DNA from: Pseudomonadota bacterium
GTDB taxonomy: Bacteria; Pseudomonadota; Gammaproteobacteria; Steroidobacterales; Steroidobacteraceae
Direction: 5' to 3'
NCBI GenBank assembly: GCA_019352035.1
Contig: JABBNZ010000030.1
Location: 1-43,258, forward strand
Length of the DNA: 43,258 bases
Below, one piece after another: positions 23,786 through 38,390 of the stretch (positions are counted from its first letter, which is position 1; the number at the start of each line of letters is the position of its first letter). The translations under genes and the position numbers were made by a program. Under the pieces are notes generated by a model. It had not been told where the DNA came from and searched no databases. It worked only from the letters and a program-made list of their open reading frames with translations.

Positions 23786-25809
23786 GCCGATCTCCGCTGC
23801 GGCTGCGCGTCCACCGCCGCCACCGGCAGCCGCACGGTGAAGCACGCTCCTCGGTTCACGCCTTCGCTGCGCGCGCTGAGCTCACCGCCCATCTCTTTCG
23901 CGAGAATCGCGCTCGCATGCAGCCCGAAGCCGTGCCCCTCCTTCTTGGTCGTGAACCCGAACTCGAACAGCCGCTGCATCGCCTCCGCGCTGATACCCGT
24001 CCCCGTGTCCTCCACGTCGATGGCGAAGCACCCGGGCGGCACCGGCCGCAACCGTACGATCACCTCCCGCGGGCCCTGCGTCTTATCGCGCAGCGCATGG
24101 CGCGCGTTGCTCAAGAGGTTGCCCATGATCTGCAACAGCCTGTGCCGATCCACCGTCGCACGTGCGACACCACGGAATTCGCGGCGGACCGAGACCTCCG
24201 TGCTCGTCGCGAAATGCATGAGCAGCGCATGCTCGATGAGCTCCGGGACGTCGAGCTCCTCGAGACTGCCGCCGCGTCGCGCGTAGCTCTGTTGGGCCGC
24301 AATGATCTTGCCGATGTGCTCGACGTGAGTGACGATCGCCTGCGCCTCCTCGCACAGCCCGCGGTTTTCCGCGACGAGATGCCCGCCGAGCTGGCGCAGG
24401 TATCCGGGCAGCTCCCTGCCCCGCGGATCATGCTCGAGGAACTCCCCGAGGCGCGGTCCCTGATCCGCCATGAGGCTCGCCGCGCGCGCGATGTTCCCGA
24501 CCCTGGATGACTTGAGGCGGGACTGCAACATTGTTGCCGATACACCGAGGCTGTTGAGAACGTTGCCGACGCTGTGGAGTACACCCGTGGCCACTTCCGC
24601 CATGCCAGCGTGTCGCGAGGCTTCCTGCAATTGCAGCTGCAGCTGCAATTGCCGCTCGTCCTGGCGCACTTGTTCGGTAACGTCCCAAGCGACGCCGAGA
24701 AGCCTGCTCAGCCTTCCGCTGCCCTCCCGAAAGAGCCGCGCATGCGCCTGCAGGTGGACGGTCGCCCCGTCGGGCACCGATACGCGCACCCGCACCGCGC
24801 AACTTTCCCGTCCTTCCGCGAGCGCCGCTCGCACTGCCGCCTCCAGTGCCGCGACGTCCTCCATGTAGAAACTTGCGAGGAGCGCCCCGGGATGTTCGCG
24901 GGGATCGAGCCCGGCAGCCCTGATGGACGCGATCTCGTTCTCCGTCCAGAGGATCCGCCGCCCGGCGATGTCGTACTCCCAACACGCGATGCCGGCTGCC
25001 TCGGTGGCGAGGGTGAGCAGGCTCTTGCCATGCGCCAGGCTGGCGTTGAGCTCCGCCAGGCGCATGGCGTCCCGCCGCGAGCGCGACTCGAGATGCGCAT
25101 CGTAGACCGTGGTGATCAGCGTGATCGCGAGCACGCCGAGAGCGATCATGCCGATCATCACCGCGAGCCAGTTGTTGTCGACCGCCGCCCCGCCGTAGCA
25201 ATAGGAGCCGCTCGCCAGCATGGCGGCCGCCATGCCCATGTAGTGCATGCCGGCGATGGCGAAGCCCATCACGACGGCCGCGGCGGCGCGCGCAAGCCGC
25301 ATGAGCCGGGAGCGGCCTCCGCGCAGCCGGAAGAAGAGCCAGAGAGCCGCGAACGAGGCGCCGACCGCGATGGCGATCGAGGCGGCGACCAGCAGCGGTC
25401 TGTAGCGGATCACCGGCATGATCTGAATGGCCGCCATGCCGGTATAGTGCATGCCGCAGATGCCGGCCCCCATGAGGATGGAGCTCGCCGCGAGCCGCGG
25501 CAGAGACAGCGCGCTACGGCTCGAGATCGAGAGCGCGAACCCGCAGGTCAGGATCGCGATGAGGAGCGAGGCGAGCGTGACAAGGACGTTGTAGCGCAGT
25601 TGCACCGGCGCCGAGAAGGCGAGCATGCCGATGAAGTGCATCGACCAGATGCCGATGCCCATCGAGACCGCCCCGCCGAGCAGCCACAGCCGTCCCGCCC
25701 GCCGCTCGGCGCCCGCCACCCGCTCCGTGAGCCGCAGCGCGGTGTAAGAGACGAGAATGGCCACGATGACCGAGAGAGTCACGAGCCACGGGTTGTAGGC
25801 GGAATGCAT
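23782..25809 (-). CDS. MHYT-PAS sensor histidine kinase
   Basis: The product is 675 aa. The N-terminal MHYT domain has three repeats, MHFIGM (57-62), MHYTGM (120-125) and MHYMGM (188-193), within about seven membrane helices; the motif is proposed to bind copper and sense O2, CO or NO. A PAS domain follows (about 260-385), then an LQ-repeat linker (387-395) and a phosphorylation helix with H412 in TGVLHSVGNVLNSL. The ATPase domain has an N box (NLLSNARHAL), G1 (DVEDTGTGIS) and G2 (GHGFGLHAS). The start is ATG 25809, with TTG 25818 as alternative. It is translationally coupled (ATGA) to the REC-GGDEF-EAL gene, so the pair should convert a redox or gas signal into cyclic-di-GMP change. Confidence 0.92.
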   Translation of the reverse strand: MHSAYNPWLVTLSVIVAILVSYTALRLTERVAGAERRAGRLWLLGGAVSMGIGIWSMHFIGMLAFSAPVQLRYNVLVTLASLLIAILTCGFALSISSRSALSLPRLAASSILMGAGICGMHYTGMAAIQIMPVIRYRPLLVAASIAIAVGASFAALWLFFRLRGGRSRLMRLARAAAAVVMGFAIAGMHYMGMAAAMLASGSYCYGGAAVDNNWLAVMIGMIALGVLAITLITTVYDAHLESRSRRDAMRLAELNASLAHGKSLLTLATEAAGIACWEYDIAGRRILWTENEIASIRAAGLDPREHPGALLASFYMEDVAALEAAVRAALAEGRESCAVRVRVSVPDGATVHLQAHARLFREGSGRLSRLLGVAWDVTEQVRQDERQLQLQLQLQEASRHAGMAEVATGVLHSVGNVLNSLGVSATMLQSRLKSSRVGNIARAASLMADQGPRLGEFLEHDPRGRELPGYLRQLGGHLVAENRGLCEEAQAIVTHVEHIGKIIAAQQSYARRGGSLEELDVPELIEHALLMHFATSTEVSVRREFRGVARATVDRHRLLQIMGNLLSNARHALRDKTQGPREVIVRLRPVPPGCFAIDVEDTGTGISAEAMQRLFEFGFTTKKEGHGFGLHASAILAKEMGGELSARSEGVNRGACFTVRLPVAAVDAQPQRRSA
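24627..24652. repeat. 26-bp perfect palindrome inside the kinase gene
   Basis: The DNA encoding the Gln/Leu linker (LQLQLQLQ) of the MHYT kinase alternates CTGCAA- and CAGCTG-type units and forms an exact 26-bp palindrome centred near 24639/24640. Synonymous codon choice (CAA versus CAG, TTG versus CTG) is what makes it symmetric. Confidence 0.85.
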
Positions 25810-25946
25810 CCGCGGCAACTTGCCCGAGATGCCGCGATCTCAGCAGTGTCTGTCTCTCAATTGCGCGGTCTGCGACTGTGACCGGATCGACACTCGCCTC
25901 AGGCGGGAGTGAGACCGGCGCGAATGCGCGCGCGCAGGCGACTGCC

Positions 25947-28596
<2,650 letters not shown>

Positions 28597-28600
<4 letters not shown>

Positions 28601-29382
28601 TTCGCCGGCGTTCCGATCACATCCGCTCCGGCCGGCGGAGTGAAGGTGAAGTCCTTGGACGGCACGGGCACGTTGACCTCGACGTCGTGGAAGACGATGG
28701 TGACGATCTGTCCGAGCTTGTCCTCGAGGATCATCCGCTGCAGCTCCCCCTTGCGGTCGAAGCCGAAGAGCGCACTCTTGAAGTCTGCCTCGGCGCTGCG
28801 CGGCTCGACGTACACCCAGTCGAGCCCGTCACGCGTGCCGCCGCTCGTCTCCTTGAAGTGTTTGCGCACATCGACCGTACCGGAGAGCAACATGGCGGGC
28901 GTCGCCGAGAGCGCCGCCGTCACCGGACGCACGGTGACCTGCTGGAGATCACGGTCGTAATACCACAGGTTGCGGCCGTCCGAGACCATCAGCTGACCGC
29001 TGCTGCTGGCGTCGGCGGCCGGTTGCCGTCCTTCCGGGATCGCTCCGCGAGCCGTGGCGGCCGCGCCCGGCACGACGCTTTGCGGATGGATGTTCCAGCG
29101 GAACTTGCCCGGGCGCTCGACGGTGAGCGTGCCCGTGGAGCGGCTGACCTCGGCGCCGTGGGCGTCCGCGACCGTCTGCAGGAACGTGACGCGCAGGGTC
29201 TTCAGATTCTGAAGGTACCGGTCGAGCGGTGTCGGCGCCGAAGACGGCGCCCGAGCGGCCGTCTGGCGGTGCCCCGCGGTCAGAGCCGGCGAGGTGTTTG
29301 ACGCCGCGCCCGCCAGCGCCGGAACGACGCACAAGCCGGCCGTGATGGCGGCCGCGCTCGATGCTCTCTTCAACATGTTCAT
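28597..29382 (-). CDS. lolA: Outer-membrane lipoprotein carrier protein LolA
   Basis: This periplasmic chaperone (261 aa) ferries lipoproteins from LolCDE to LolB. A signal peptide (about 1-26, ending ALAGAA) precedes the LolA fold: [56 protein letters not shown], and [26 protein letters not shown]. It is longer than Escherichia coli LolA, owing to a Ser/Ala/Pro-rich pre-domain (about 27-50) and an insertion of about 28 residues after [11 protein letters not shown] 29382 has a GGAG site; ATG 29376 is an alternative. Its position between ftsK and rarA is the standard gammaproteobacterial order. Confidence 0.93.
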
Positions 29383-29464
29383 CACTCCACCCTTTCCGGG
29401 TCTCGCCCCGCATGCGCGGGGGCCGACACGCTCCCGCGTGTCCTCATGATCCGCTTCAGGCAAT

Positions 29465-32883
<3,419 letters not shown>

Positions 32884-32904
32884 TTCGCCGTCCAGCGGCG
32901 GTCG

Positions 32905-33180
32905 ACCCCGAGCCATGAAGCGACACGACACAGCGATTCCGGTACAGGACGTGCCCGGCCGCCGCGGGGCGAGGCGGTGCCTTTGAGCGAAGCACCGCTT
33001 CGTCCGCCGAGCGAGTCTCGGGGAAAAACCACGCTTCTTGCCCGAGACGGCGCTGGGCCGGGCAGGGTGCGACGCATGCGTCGCACGGGTGGCCATGGAC
33101 GGACGCCCCGGGCAGGCCCGGTTGGACCCGGGACGAGCGCGGAGCAGGGACTGCGCAGCGCAATGCCCGGATCCGGCGCT
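32905..33180. repeat. Structured dispersed intergenic repeat, copy 1
   Basis: This fills nearly all of the 309 bp between trxB and the FemAB-like gene. A 113-bp core (32952-33064) is closed by TGCCCGGCC and its complement GGCCGGGCA. Inside are three stem-loops: a GCCGCC/GGCGGT stem, CGAAGC/GCTTCG, and GTCTCGGG with CCCGAGAC. An upstream flank (from 32905) also matches copy 2. To the right lie a 20-bp perfect palindrome (33067-33086) and further GC-rich inverted segments to about 33180. It differs from copy 2 by six substitutions and two single-base indels over the core. No coding sequence is evident. Confidence 0.85.
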
Positions 33181-33192
33181 TGAGAGGGGGCG

Positions 33193-34356
33193 GTGCGCGC
33201 CAAGGTCCACTCCAGCATCGAGGAGATCGCGGCGCGCGAGTGGAACGCGCTCGCCGGCACGGACTGTCCTTTCCTGCGGCATGAGTTCCTCGCCGCGCTC
33301 GAGCACACCGGCTGTGTGGGAGCGGACACCGGATGGGAGCCCTGCCCCATCACCCTGAGCGACGAGCACGGGCTCGCGGCAGCCGCGCCGGCCTACCTCA
33401 AGCTGCACTCCTACGGCGAGTTCGTGTTCGATTTCGCCTGGGCGCAGGCGTACGCGCGCCATGGCCGGCGCTACTATCCCAAGCTCGTCATTGCCGTGCC
33501 GTTCACGCCGGCCACCGGGCCGCGCCTCCTGGTGCGCGGCGGACTCGATCCCGCGGCAGTGGCCCAGCGCCTGCTCGAGGCGCTCGAATCGCATGCGGCG
33601 AGCCGGCGGCTGTCTTCCGTGCATGCGCTCTTTCTCGATGAGCCGGCGCGCGCGGCGTGCGAGCAGGCGGGGTGGCTGCTGCGGCGCGACTGCCAGTTCC
33701 ATTGGGCGAACCGAGGCTATGGCAGCTTCGATGCCTATCTCGAGACGTTCACGGCGGAGAAACGCAAGAAGGCGCGGCGCGAGCGCCGGCGCGTCGCCGA
33801 AGCCGGCATCCGCTTCGAGACTCGCTTCGGCGGCGAGCTGGACGAGCGGCTCCTGGACAGTGTCTATGCCTTTCACCGCGAAACCTTCCTTCGGCACGGC
33901 AACGAGCCCTACCTCACCCGGGAGTTCTTCAGCGAGATCGGGCGGACGATGGGCGATACGCTCATGGTCAAAGTCGCCATGCAGCAAGCCACCCATCGCT
34001 CCGCATCGCCGCGGTCGCCGGTAGCGGCCGCCATCTTCTTCTGGTCGCCGCAGGCGCTCTATGGACGCTACTGGGGCGCGGCCGCCGACCACCACAGCCT
34101 GCATTTCGAGACCTGTTATCACCAGGGCATCGAGTTCTGCATCGAGCGGGGCATCGGACGATTCGAGCCCGGCACACAGGGCGAGCACAAGGTGAGCCGC
34201 GGCTTCGAGCCGACCCTCACGTGGTCCGCGCATCACATCGCGGACGGCGCGTTCCGCGAGGCGATTGGCGAGTACCTCGAGCGCGAGGGCGATGCGATCG
34301 ACGACTACGCCGCCGAGGTCCGCGATCACGTGCCCTACCGCAAGACGCCGGTCTGA
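33193..34356 (+). CDS. FemAB-like GNAT-fold acyltransferase (COG3146/DUF482 type)
   Basis: The 387-aa product resembles the FemAB_like/DUF482 family (peptidoglycan-bridge or lipid N-acyltransferase relatives). Diagnostic stretches are [22 protein letters not shown], a [25 protein letters not shown] segment, the [32 protein letters not shown] helix, and [31 protein letters not shown], then [22 protein letters not shown]. An insertion (about 260-278) interrupts a strand. It starts at GTG with a GAGGGGG site and ends 7 bp before aat. The family's real substrate is unsettled. Its place beside aat, where ate is often found in related genomes, suggests an aminoacyl- or acyl-transfer role (inference). 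Confidence 0.8.
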   Translation: MRAKVHSSIEEIAAREWNALAGTDCPFLRHEFLAALEHTGCVGADTGWEPCPITLSDEHGLAAAAPAYLKLHSYGEFVFDFAWAQAYARHGRRYYPKLVIAVPFTPATGPRLLVRGGLDPAAVAQRLLEALESHAASRRLSSVHALFLDEPARAACEQAGWLLRRDCQFHWANRGYGSFDAYLETFTAEKRKKARRERRRVAEAGIRFETRFGGELDERLLDSVYAFHRETFLRHGNEPYLTREFFSEIGRTMGDTLMVKVAMQQATHRSASPRSPVAAAIFFWSPQALYGRYWGAAADHHSLHFETCYHQGIEFCIERGIGRFEPGTQGEHKVSRGFEPTLTWSAHHIADGAFREAIGEYLEREGDAIDDYAAEVRDHVPYRKTPV

Positions 34357-34363
34357 AGGCGCC

Positions 34364-35050
34364 GTGAAGACCATCACCTGGCTCTCGCCCAAGGATGCTC
34401 CAGAGTGGTTCCCGCCCCTGGAGCAGGCGCTGGACGATCCCGCGGGTCTGCTCGCCGCGGGCGGCGATCTCTCGCCCGCGAGGCTCCTCGCCGCCTATCG
34501 GCGCGGCATCTTCCCCTGGTACTCGCCGGGCCAGCCGGTGCTCTGGTGGTCGCCGGATCCGCGGGCGGTGCTCTTTCCGGAGGAATTCAAAGTGAGCCGC
34601 AGCCTCGCGAAGACTCTGCGCAATGGGGGCTTCAGCGTCACGATGAATCAGCAATTCGCGCAGGTCATCGATGCCTGCGCCGCGCCGCGGCCTGAAAGCC
34701 TCGGCACCTGGATCACCCCGGAGATGCGCGAAGCCTACCTCGAGCTCCATCGCCGGGGGCACGCGCACAGCCTCGAGGCGTGGGTCGGCGGGGAGCTCGT
34801 CGGGGGCCTCTACGGCGTGCGGCTCGGGGGAGTGTTCTTCGGCGAGTCCATGTTCAGCCGCGCGCGCGATGCCTCGAAAGTCGCGCTCGCGCACCTGGTG
34901 GCGGTGTGCCGTCGCAACAGCATCGCCGTGATCGATTGCCAGCTCGCCTCGGGGCACCTCGCCAGCCTTGGCGCCCGCAGCATTCCCCGGGCGCAGTTCC
35001 AGGCGCTGCTCGAGGAATGGGTGTCCCTGGATCCTTCGGTCCTCTCCTAG
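34364..35050 (+). CDS. aat: Leucyl/phenylalanyl-tRNA-protein transferase
   Basis: This cytoplasmic enzyme (228 aa) adds Leu or Phe from aminoacyl-tRNA to N-terminal Lys/Arg of proteins, creating degrons for ClpS-ClpAP. Motifs include [79 protein letters not shown] and [15 protein letters not shown]. Length is typical. The start is GTG with an AAGG site 4-7 nt upstream. It is probably cotranscribed with the FemAB-like gene and followed 82 bp later by infA. Confidence 0.95.
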   Translation: MKTITWLSPKDAPEWFPPLEQALDDPAGLLAAGGDLSPARLLAAYRRGIFPWYSPGQPVLWWSPDPRAVLFPEEFKVSRSLAKTLRNGGFSVTMNQQFAQVIDACAAPRPESLGTWITPEMREAYLELHRRGHAHSLEAWVGGELVGGLYGVRLGGVFFGESMFSRARDASKVALAHLVAVCRRNSIAVIDCQLASGHLASLGARSIPRAQFQALLEEWVSLDPSVLS

Positions 35051-35132
35051 CCACCCTCATCGCCGCAGCCTCGAAATTGCAGACCTGCGGCCTTTGTGCT
35101 CCAATGCGCGCCCCCGAGACGATAAGGGCATT

Positions 35133-35351
35133 ATGTCCAAAGAAGACGCGATCCAGATGGAGGGTGAGGTAGTCGAGACCTTGCCCAACACCACCTTCCG
35201 CGTGAAGCTGAAGAACGGCCACGTGGTGACCGCGCACATCTCCGGCAAGATGCGGAAAAACTACATCCGTATCCTCACCGGCGACCAGGTCACGGTGGAA
35301 ATGACACCGTACGACCTGACCAAGGGCCGAATCATCTATAGAGGCAGATAG
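35133..35351 (+). CDS. infA: Translation initiation factor IF-1
   Basis: The single S1/OB-fold protein (72 aa) binds the ribosomal A site during initiation. The sequence is near-canonical: [47 protein letters not shown] and the [11 protein letters not shown] ending. An AAGGG site precedes ATG 35133. A TTGCAG (35077-35082) with TCCAAT at 17-bp spacing may be its own promoter, but this is weak. The aat-infA order is common in gammaproteobacteria. Confidence 0.97.
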   Translation: MSKEDAIQMEGEVVETLPNTTFRVKLKNGHVVTAHISGKMRKNYIRILTGDQVTVEMTPYDLTKGRIIYRGR

Positions 35352-35362
35352 CCTTTATTCCC

Positions 35363-35388
35363 GGCCCCGGGGCCTCCCTTGAGGAGGC
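35363..35388. terminator. Inverted repeats after infA (infA/clpA convergent region)
   Basis: A 12-bp palindrome GGCCCCGGGGCC (35363-35374) overlaps a stem GCCTCC-CTTGA-GGAGGC (35372-35388). These lie 12 bp after the infA stop, in the region shared with convergent clpA. There is no strong T-tract on the infA side. On the opposite strand the repeats are followed by an A/T-rich AATAAAGG. Confidence 0.4.
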
Positions 35389-35425
35389 ACTTCCCGGACC
35401 GGTGTGGGCAGGCGCGTCGCAACGG

Positions 35426-35445
35426 CCTGCCCTGGCGGCAGGGCA
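35426..35445 (-). terminator. Hairpin downstream of clpA
   Basis: CCTGCC (35426-35431) and GGCAGG (35437-35442) form a GC-rich stem about 35 bp past the clpA stop. An alternative TGCCCT/AGGGCA pairing overlaps it. No T-run follows on the minus strand, so it is a candidate only. Confidence 0.3.
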
Positions 35446-35480
35446 CGCAGCCCGGCCTGTCCCCGCCGAGCCGAGGGGCG

Positions 35481-37748
35481 CTAGGCGGTCACTTCGGGTG
35501 TCGTGTTCGGGATGCATTCGAGCTCGAGCTTCGAGCCGTCCGCCGCCACGGATACGCGCACGTGGCCGCCGCCCACCAGGCTGCCGAATAACAGCTCCTC
35601 CGCCAGGGGGCGCTTGATGTGCTCCTGGATCGTTCGCGCCATCGGCCGCGCGCCCATCTTCGGATCGTAGCCCTTCTCGGCGATCCAGCGGCGCGCCGCA
35701 TCGTCGAGGGAGATGCTGACTCCTTTCTGCTCGAGCTGCATTTCGACTTCCACGACCAGCTTGTCGACCACCCGCTCGATGGTGACGGGATCGAGGCTGG
35801 AGAACTGGATCACCGCGTCCAGACGGTTGCGGAACTCCGGCGTGAACGATCGGCGGATCGCCTCCATGCCGTCGCTCTCGTGACTGGCGTGGGTGAACCC
35901 GATCGATGGACGCGCCATCTCCTGCGCACCGGCGTTGGTCGTCATGACGATGACCACGTGGCGGAAGTCCGCCTTGCGGCCGTTGTTATCGGTCAGCGTC
36001 CCGTGGTCCATCACCTGCAGCAGCAGATTGAAGACATCCGGGTGCGCCTTCTCGATCTCATCGAGCAGCAGCACGCAGTGCGGATGCTTGGCGATCGCCT
36101 CGGTGAGAAGCCCCCCCTGATCGAAGCCGACATACCCCGGAGGCGCGCCGATCAGGCGCGAGACCGTGTGCCGCTCCATGTACTCCGACATGTCGAAGCG
36201 CAGGAACTCCACGCCCATCGTGATGGCGAGCTGGCGGGTCACCTCGGTCTTGCCGACCCCGGTGGGACCGGCGAAGAGGAAGCTGCCGACCGGCTTGCGT
36301 TGATCGCCCAGTCCCGAGCGGGCCATCTTGATCGCGGCCGCCAGCGCCTCGATGGCGCGGTCCTGGCCGAAGATCACGAGCTTGAGATTGCGCTCCAGGT
36401 TCTTGAGGACCTCCCGGTCTGAAGTCGAGACGCTCTTCGCCGGGATGCGGGCCATGCGCGCCACGACGTCCTCGACGTGGCGGACCTCAATGACGGGCTC
36501 GCGCTCCGCGACCGGCTTCAGGCGCTGGCGGGCTCCGGCCTCATCCACCACGTCGATCGCCTTGTCGGGCAGATGCCGCTCGTTGATGTGCCGAGCGGCG
36601 AGCTCCGCGGCGGCCTTGAGGGCGTCCGCGGCATAGGTGACACCGTGGTGCTCCTCGAACTTGGGCTTCAGGCCCATCAGGATCTCGACGGTTTCCGCCA
36701 CCGACGGCTCGGCGACATCGATCTTCTGGAAGCGCCGCGCCAGCGCGTGGTCCTTCTCGAAGATTCCCCGGTATTCCTGGTAAGTGGTCGAGCCGATGCA
36801 GCGGATCTCTCCATTGGTGAGCACCGGCTTGATCAGGTTCGAAGCGTCCATGACGCCGCCCGAGGCGGCACCGGCGCCGATCACCGTGTGGACCTCGTCG
36901 ATGAAGAGAATGGCGCCCGGCTGCTTCTTCAGCTCCGTGATGACGCTCTTCAGACGCTTCTCGAAGTCGCCGCGGTACTTGGTCCCGGCGATGAGCGCGC
37001 CCATGTCGAGCGCGTAGATCGTGCAGTCCGCCAGCACCTCCGGCACCTTGCCTTCGACGATGAGGCGCGCGAGCCCCTCGGCGATGGCCGTCTTGCCGAC
37101 GCCCGCCTCGCCCACGTAGAGGGGGTTGTTCTTGCGGCGGCGACAGAGGATCTCGATAGTGCGCTCGACCTCGAGCTTGCGGCCGATCAGAGGATCGATG
37201 CGGCCCTCCTGAGCGAGGCGATTGAGATTGGTGGTGAACTTCTCGAGGGCACTGCCACCCTCGGGGTCGCGCTCGACGTCCGCCTGCGCCTCGTCCTTGT
37301 CGGTCTTCTCCTCCGCGATCTTGGAGAGGCCATGGGAGATGTAGTTGACGACGTCGAGCCGCGTCACGTGCTGGCGATTCAGCAGGAACACCGCATGGCT
37401 CTGTTTCTCGCTGAAGATCGCGACCAGCACGTTGGCGACGCCGACTTCCTTCTTGCCGCTCGACTGGACGTGGAACACCGCCCGCTGCAGCACCCGCTGG
37501 AAGCCCAGGGTCGGCTGTACTTCCCGCTCCTCGCCTTCCTCGACGCGCGGCGTGGACTGCTCGATGTGATCCTTGATCTCCTGCTTGAGCTTGCCGAGAT
37601 CGGCGCCGCAGGCTCGCAGGATCTCGCGCACTCTCGGCGTGTCGAGGATCGCGAGCAGCAAATGCTCGACGGTCAGGTACTCGTGACGCGCTTCCCGTGC
37701 CTGGTGAAACGCGTCGTTGAGACAGTATTCAAGCTCGTTGGACAGCAT
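35481..37748 (-). CDS. clpA: ATP-dependent Clp protease ATP-binding subunit ClpA
   Basis: This AAA+ unfoldase (755 aa) feeds substrates into ClpP. The N-domain (about 1-145) that docks ClpS starts MLSNELEYCLNDAF. D1 has Walker A GEAGVGKTA and Walker B ILFIDEVHT. D2 has Walker A GPTGVGKTE and Walker B VLLLDEIEKAHPDV. The ClpP-binding loop carries IGF (ARPSIGFTH), where E. coli has IGL. ATG 37748 is chosen because it gives the family-standard N terminus; a GTG at 37763 adds five residues. It is 127 bp downstream of clpS, which leaves room for separate control. ClpP is not in the window. Confidence 0.96.
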   Translation of the reverse strand: MLSNELEYCLNDAFHQAREARHEYLTVEHLLLAILDTPRVREILRACGADLGKLKQEIKDHIEQSTPRVEEGEEREVQPTLGFQRVLQRAVFHVQSSGKKEVGVANVLVAIFSEKQSHAVFLLNRQHVTRLDVVNYISHGLSKIAEEKTDKDEAQADVERDPEGGSALEKFTTNLNRLAQEGRIDPLIGRKLEVERTIEILCRRRKNNPLYVGEAGVGKTAIAEGLARLIVEGKVPEVLADCTIYALDMGALIAGTKYRGDFEKRLKSVITELKKQPGAILFIDEVHTVIGAGAASGGVMDASNLIKPVLTNGEIRCIGSTTYQEYRGIFEKDHALARRFQKIDVAEPSVAETVEILMGLKPKFEEHHGVTYAADALKAAAELAARHINERHLPDKAIDVVDEAGARQRLKPVAEREPVIEVRHVEDVVARMARIPAKSVSTSDREVLKNLERNLKLVIFGQDRAIEALAAAIKMARSGLGDQRKPVGSFLFAGPTGVGKTEVTRQLAITMGVEFLRFDMSEYMERHTVSRLIGAPPGYVGFDQGGLLTEAIAKHPHCVLLLDEIEKAHPDVFNLLLQVMDHGTLTDNNGRKADFRHVVIVMTTNAGAQEMARPSIGFTHASHESDGMEAIRRSFTPEFRNRLDAVIQFSSLDPVTIERVVDKLVVEVEMQLEQKGVSISLDDAARRWIAEKGYDPKMGARPMARTIQEHIKRPLAEELLFGSLVGGGHVRVSVAADGSKLELECIPNTTPEVTA

Positions 37749-37875
37749 ATTTAATTGGCGCACAGTCGGCTTCGCCGCTTCGCGCGGCCAGCCTGGTTAC
37801 CGCATTCGGGCTCGCCGCCCGGGGACCGGCCCCGGTCGGCTCACTCACTTGCTTTTGCACGCACTCTCCAGTAGT

Positions 37876-38196
37876 TCAAGTCTCTTCCAGGGTGCACATC
37901 AGCGGATGCTGGTGGTCCCGCGCATAGGTGGTCACCTGCGCCACCTTAGTTTCCGCGATCTCGAAGGTAAAGACCCCACACACACCCTTACCCTTCGTAT
38001 GGACTTCGAGCATGATGCGCGTGGCCGTGGGCCGATCGAGGCTGAAGAACTTCTCCAGCACGTCGACCACGAACTCCATCGGGGTGAAGTCATCGTTGAG
38101 CAGCACCACCTGGTAGAGCGGCGGCTGCTTGACCTCGGGCCGCGCCTCCTCGACGAGAATTCCGGTATCGGGACGGGTCGGATGCGGATCGGGCAT
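37876..38196 (-). CDS. clpS: ClpS adaptor (N-degron recognin)
   Basis: The adaptor (106 aa) binds N-terminal Leu, Phe, Tyr or Trp and hands substrates to ClpA. It has a disordered N-terminal tail (about 1-25) required for delivery, then the core [24 protein letters not shown]. That core supplies the Asn-Asp pocket. [16 protein letters not shown] carries the pocket His, and [10 protein letters not shown] ends the domain. It is upstream of clpA, as is usual. Its promoter places a -10 6 nt from the ATG at 38196. Confidence 0.95.
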   Translation of the reverse strand: MPDPHPTRPDTGILVEEARPEVKQPPLYQVVLLNDDFTPMEFVVDVLEKFFSLDRPTATRIMLEVHTKGKGVCGVFTFEIAETKVAQVTTYARDHQHPLMCTLEET

Positions 38197-38202
38197 GATG
38201 TC

Positions 38203-38231
38203 TTTATAGGGGTCGCGAATCTGCAACACAA
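38203..38231 (-). promoter_or_regulatory. clpS promoter (leaderless type)
   Basis: On the minus strand TTGTGT (38231-38226) is separated by 17 bp from TATAAA (38208-38203), and 6 nt follow before the clpS ATG. TATAAA matches consensus at five of six positions. The predicted transcript would begin at or next to the start codon. No Shine-Dalgarno sequence lies in the 6-nt gap. Confidence 0.5.
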
Positions 38232-38274
38232 GCCTGTAATGAAGGAGCGCCTTTACCCTTGTAGAAACAGGCGC

Positions 38275-38304
38275 TTGAGAGGGCAACCGCGAGCGCCGTA
38301 TGAT
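38275..38304 (+). promoter_or_regulatory. Probable gspC operon promoter
   Basis: TTGAGA (38275-38280) and TATGAT (38299-38304) are separated by 18 bp; each differs from the sigma-70 consensus at one base. The transcript would have a leader of about 80 nt before gspC. A GCGCCT/AGGCGC inverted repeat (38247-38274, 16-nt loop) abuts the -35 and could be an operator. Confidence 0.5.
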
Positions 38305-38390
38305 TGGGCGGCCGACGGCGGCGCTGCAAGCTTCGCGCCGTGCGCGGCCGATCGGGTGTTTGCCACCGAATTCATGACTTTGCCACCTCA

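Noticed and set aside
25891-25911. Imperfect inverted repeat between serS and the MHYT kinase gene as a serS terminator
   Set aside because: The stem has a bulge and no T-tract follows on the serS side; too weak to annotate.
32952-33064. Interpretation of the structured repeats as CRISPR or tRNA-like genes
   Set aside because: Only two copies 10 kb apart with no spacers, and no anticodon or T-arm consensus in the multi-stem fold.
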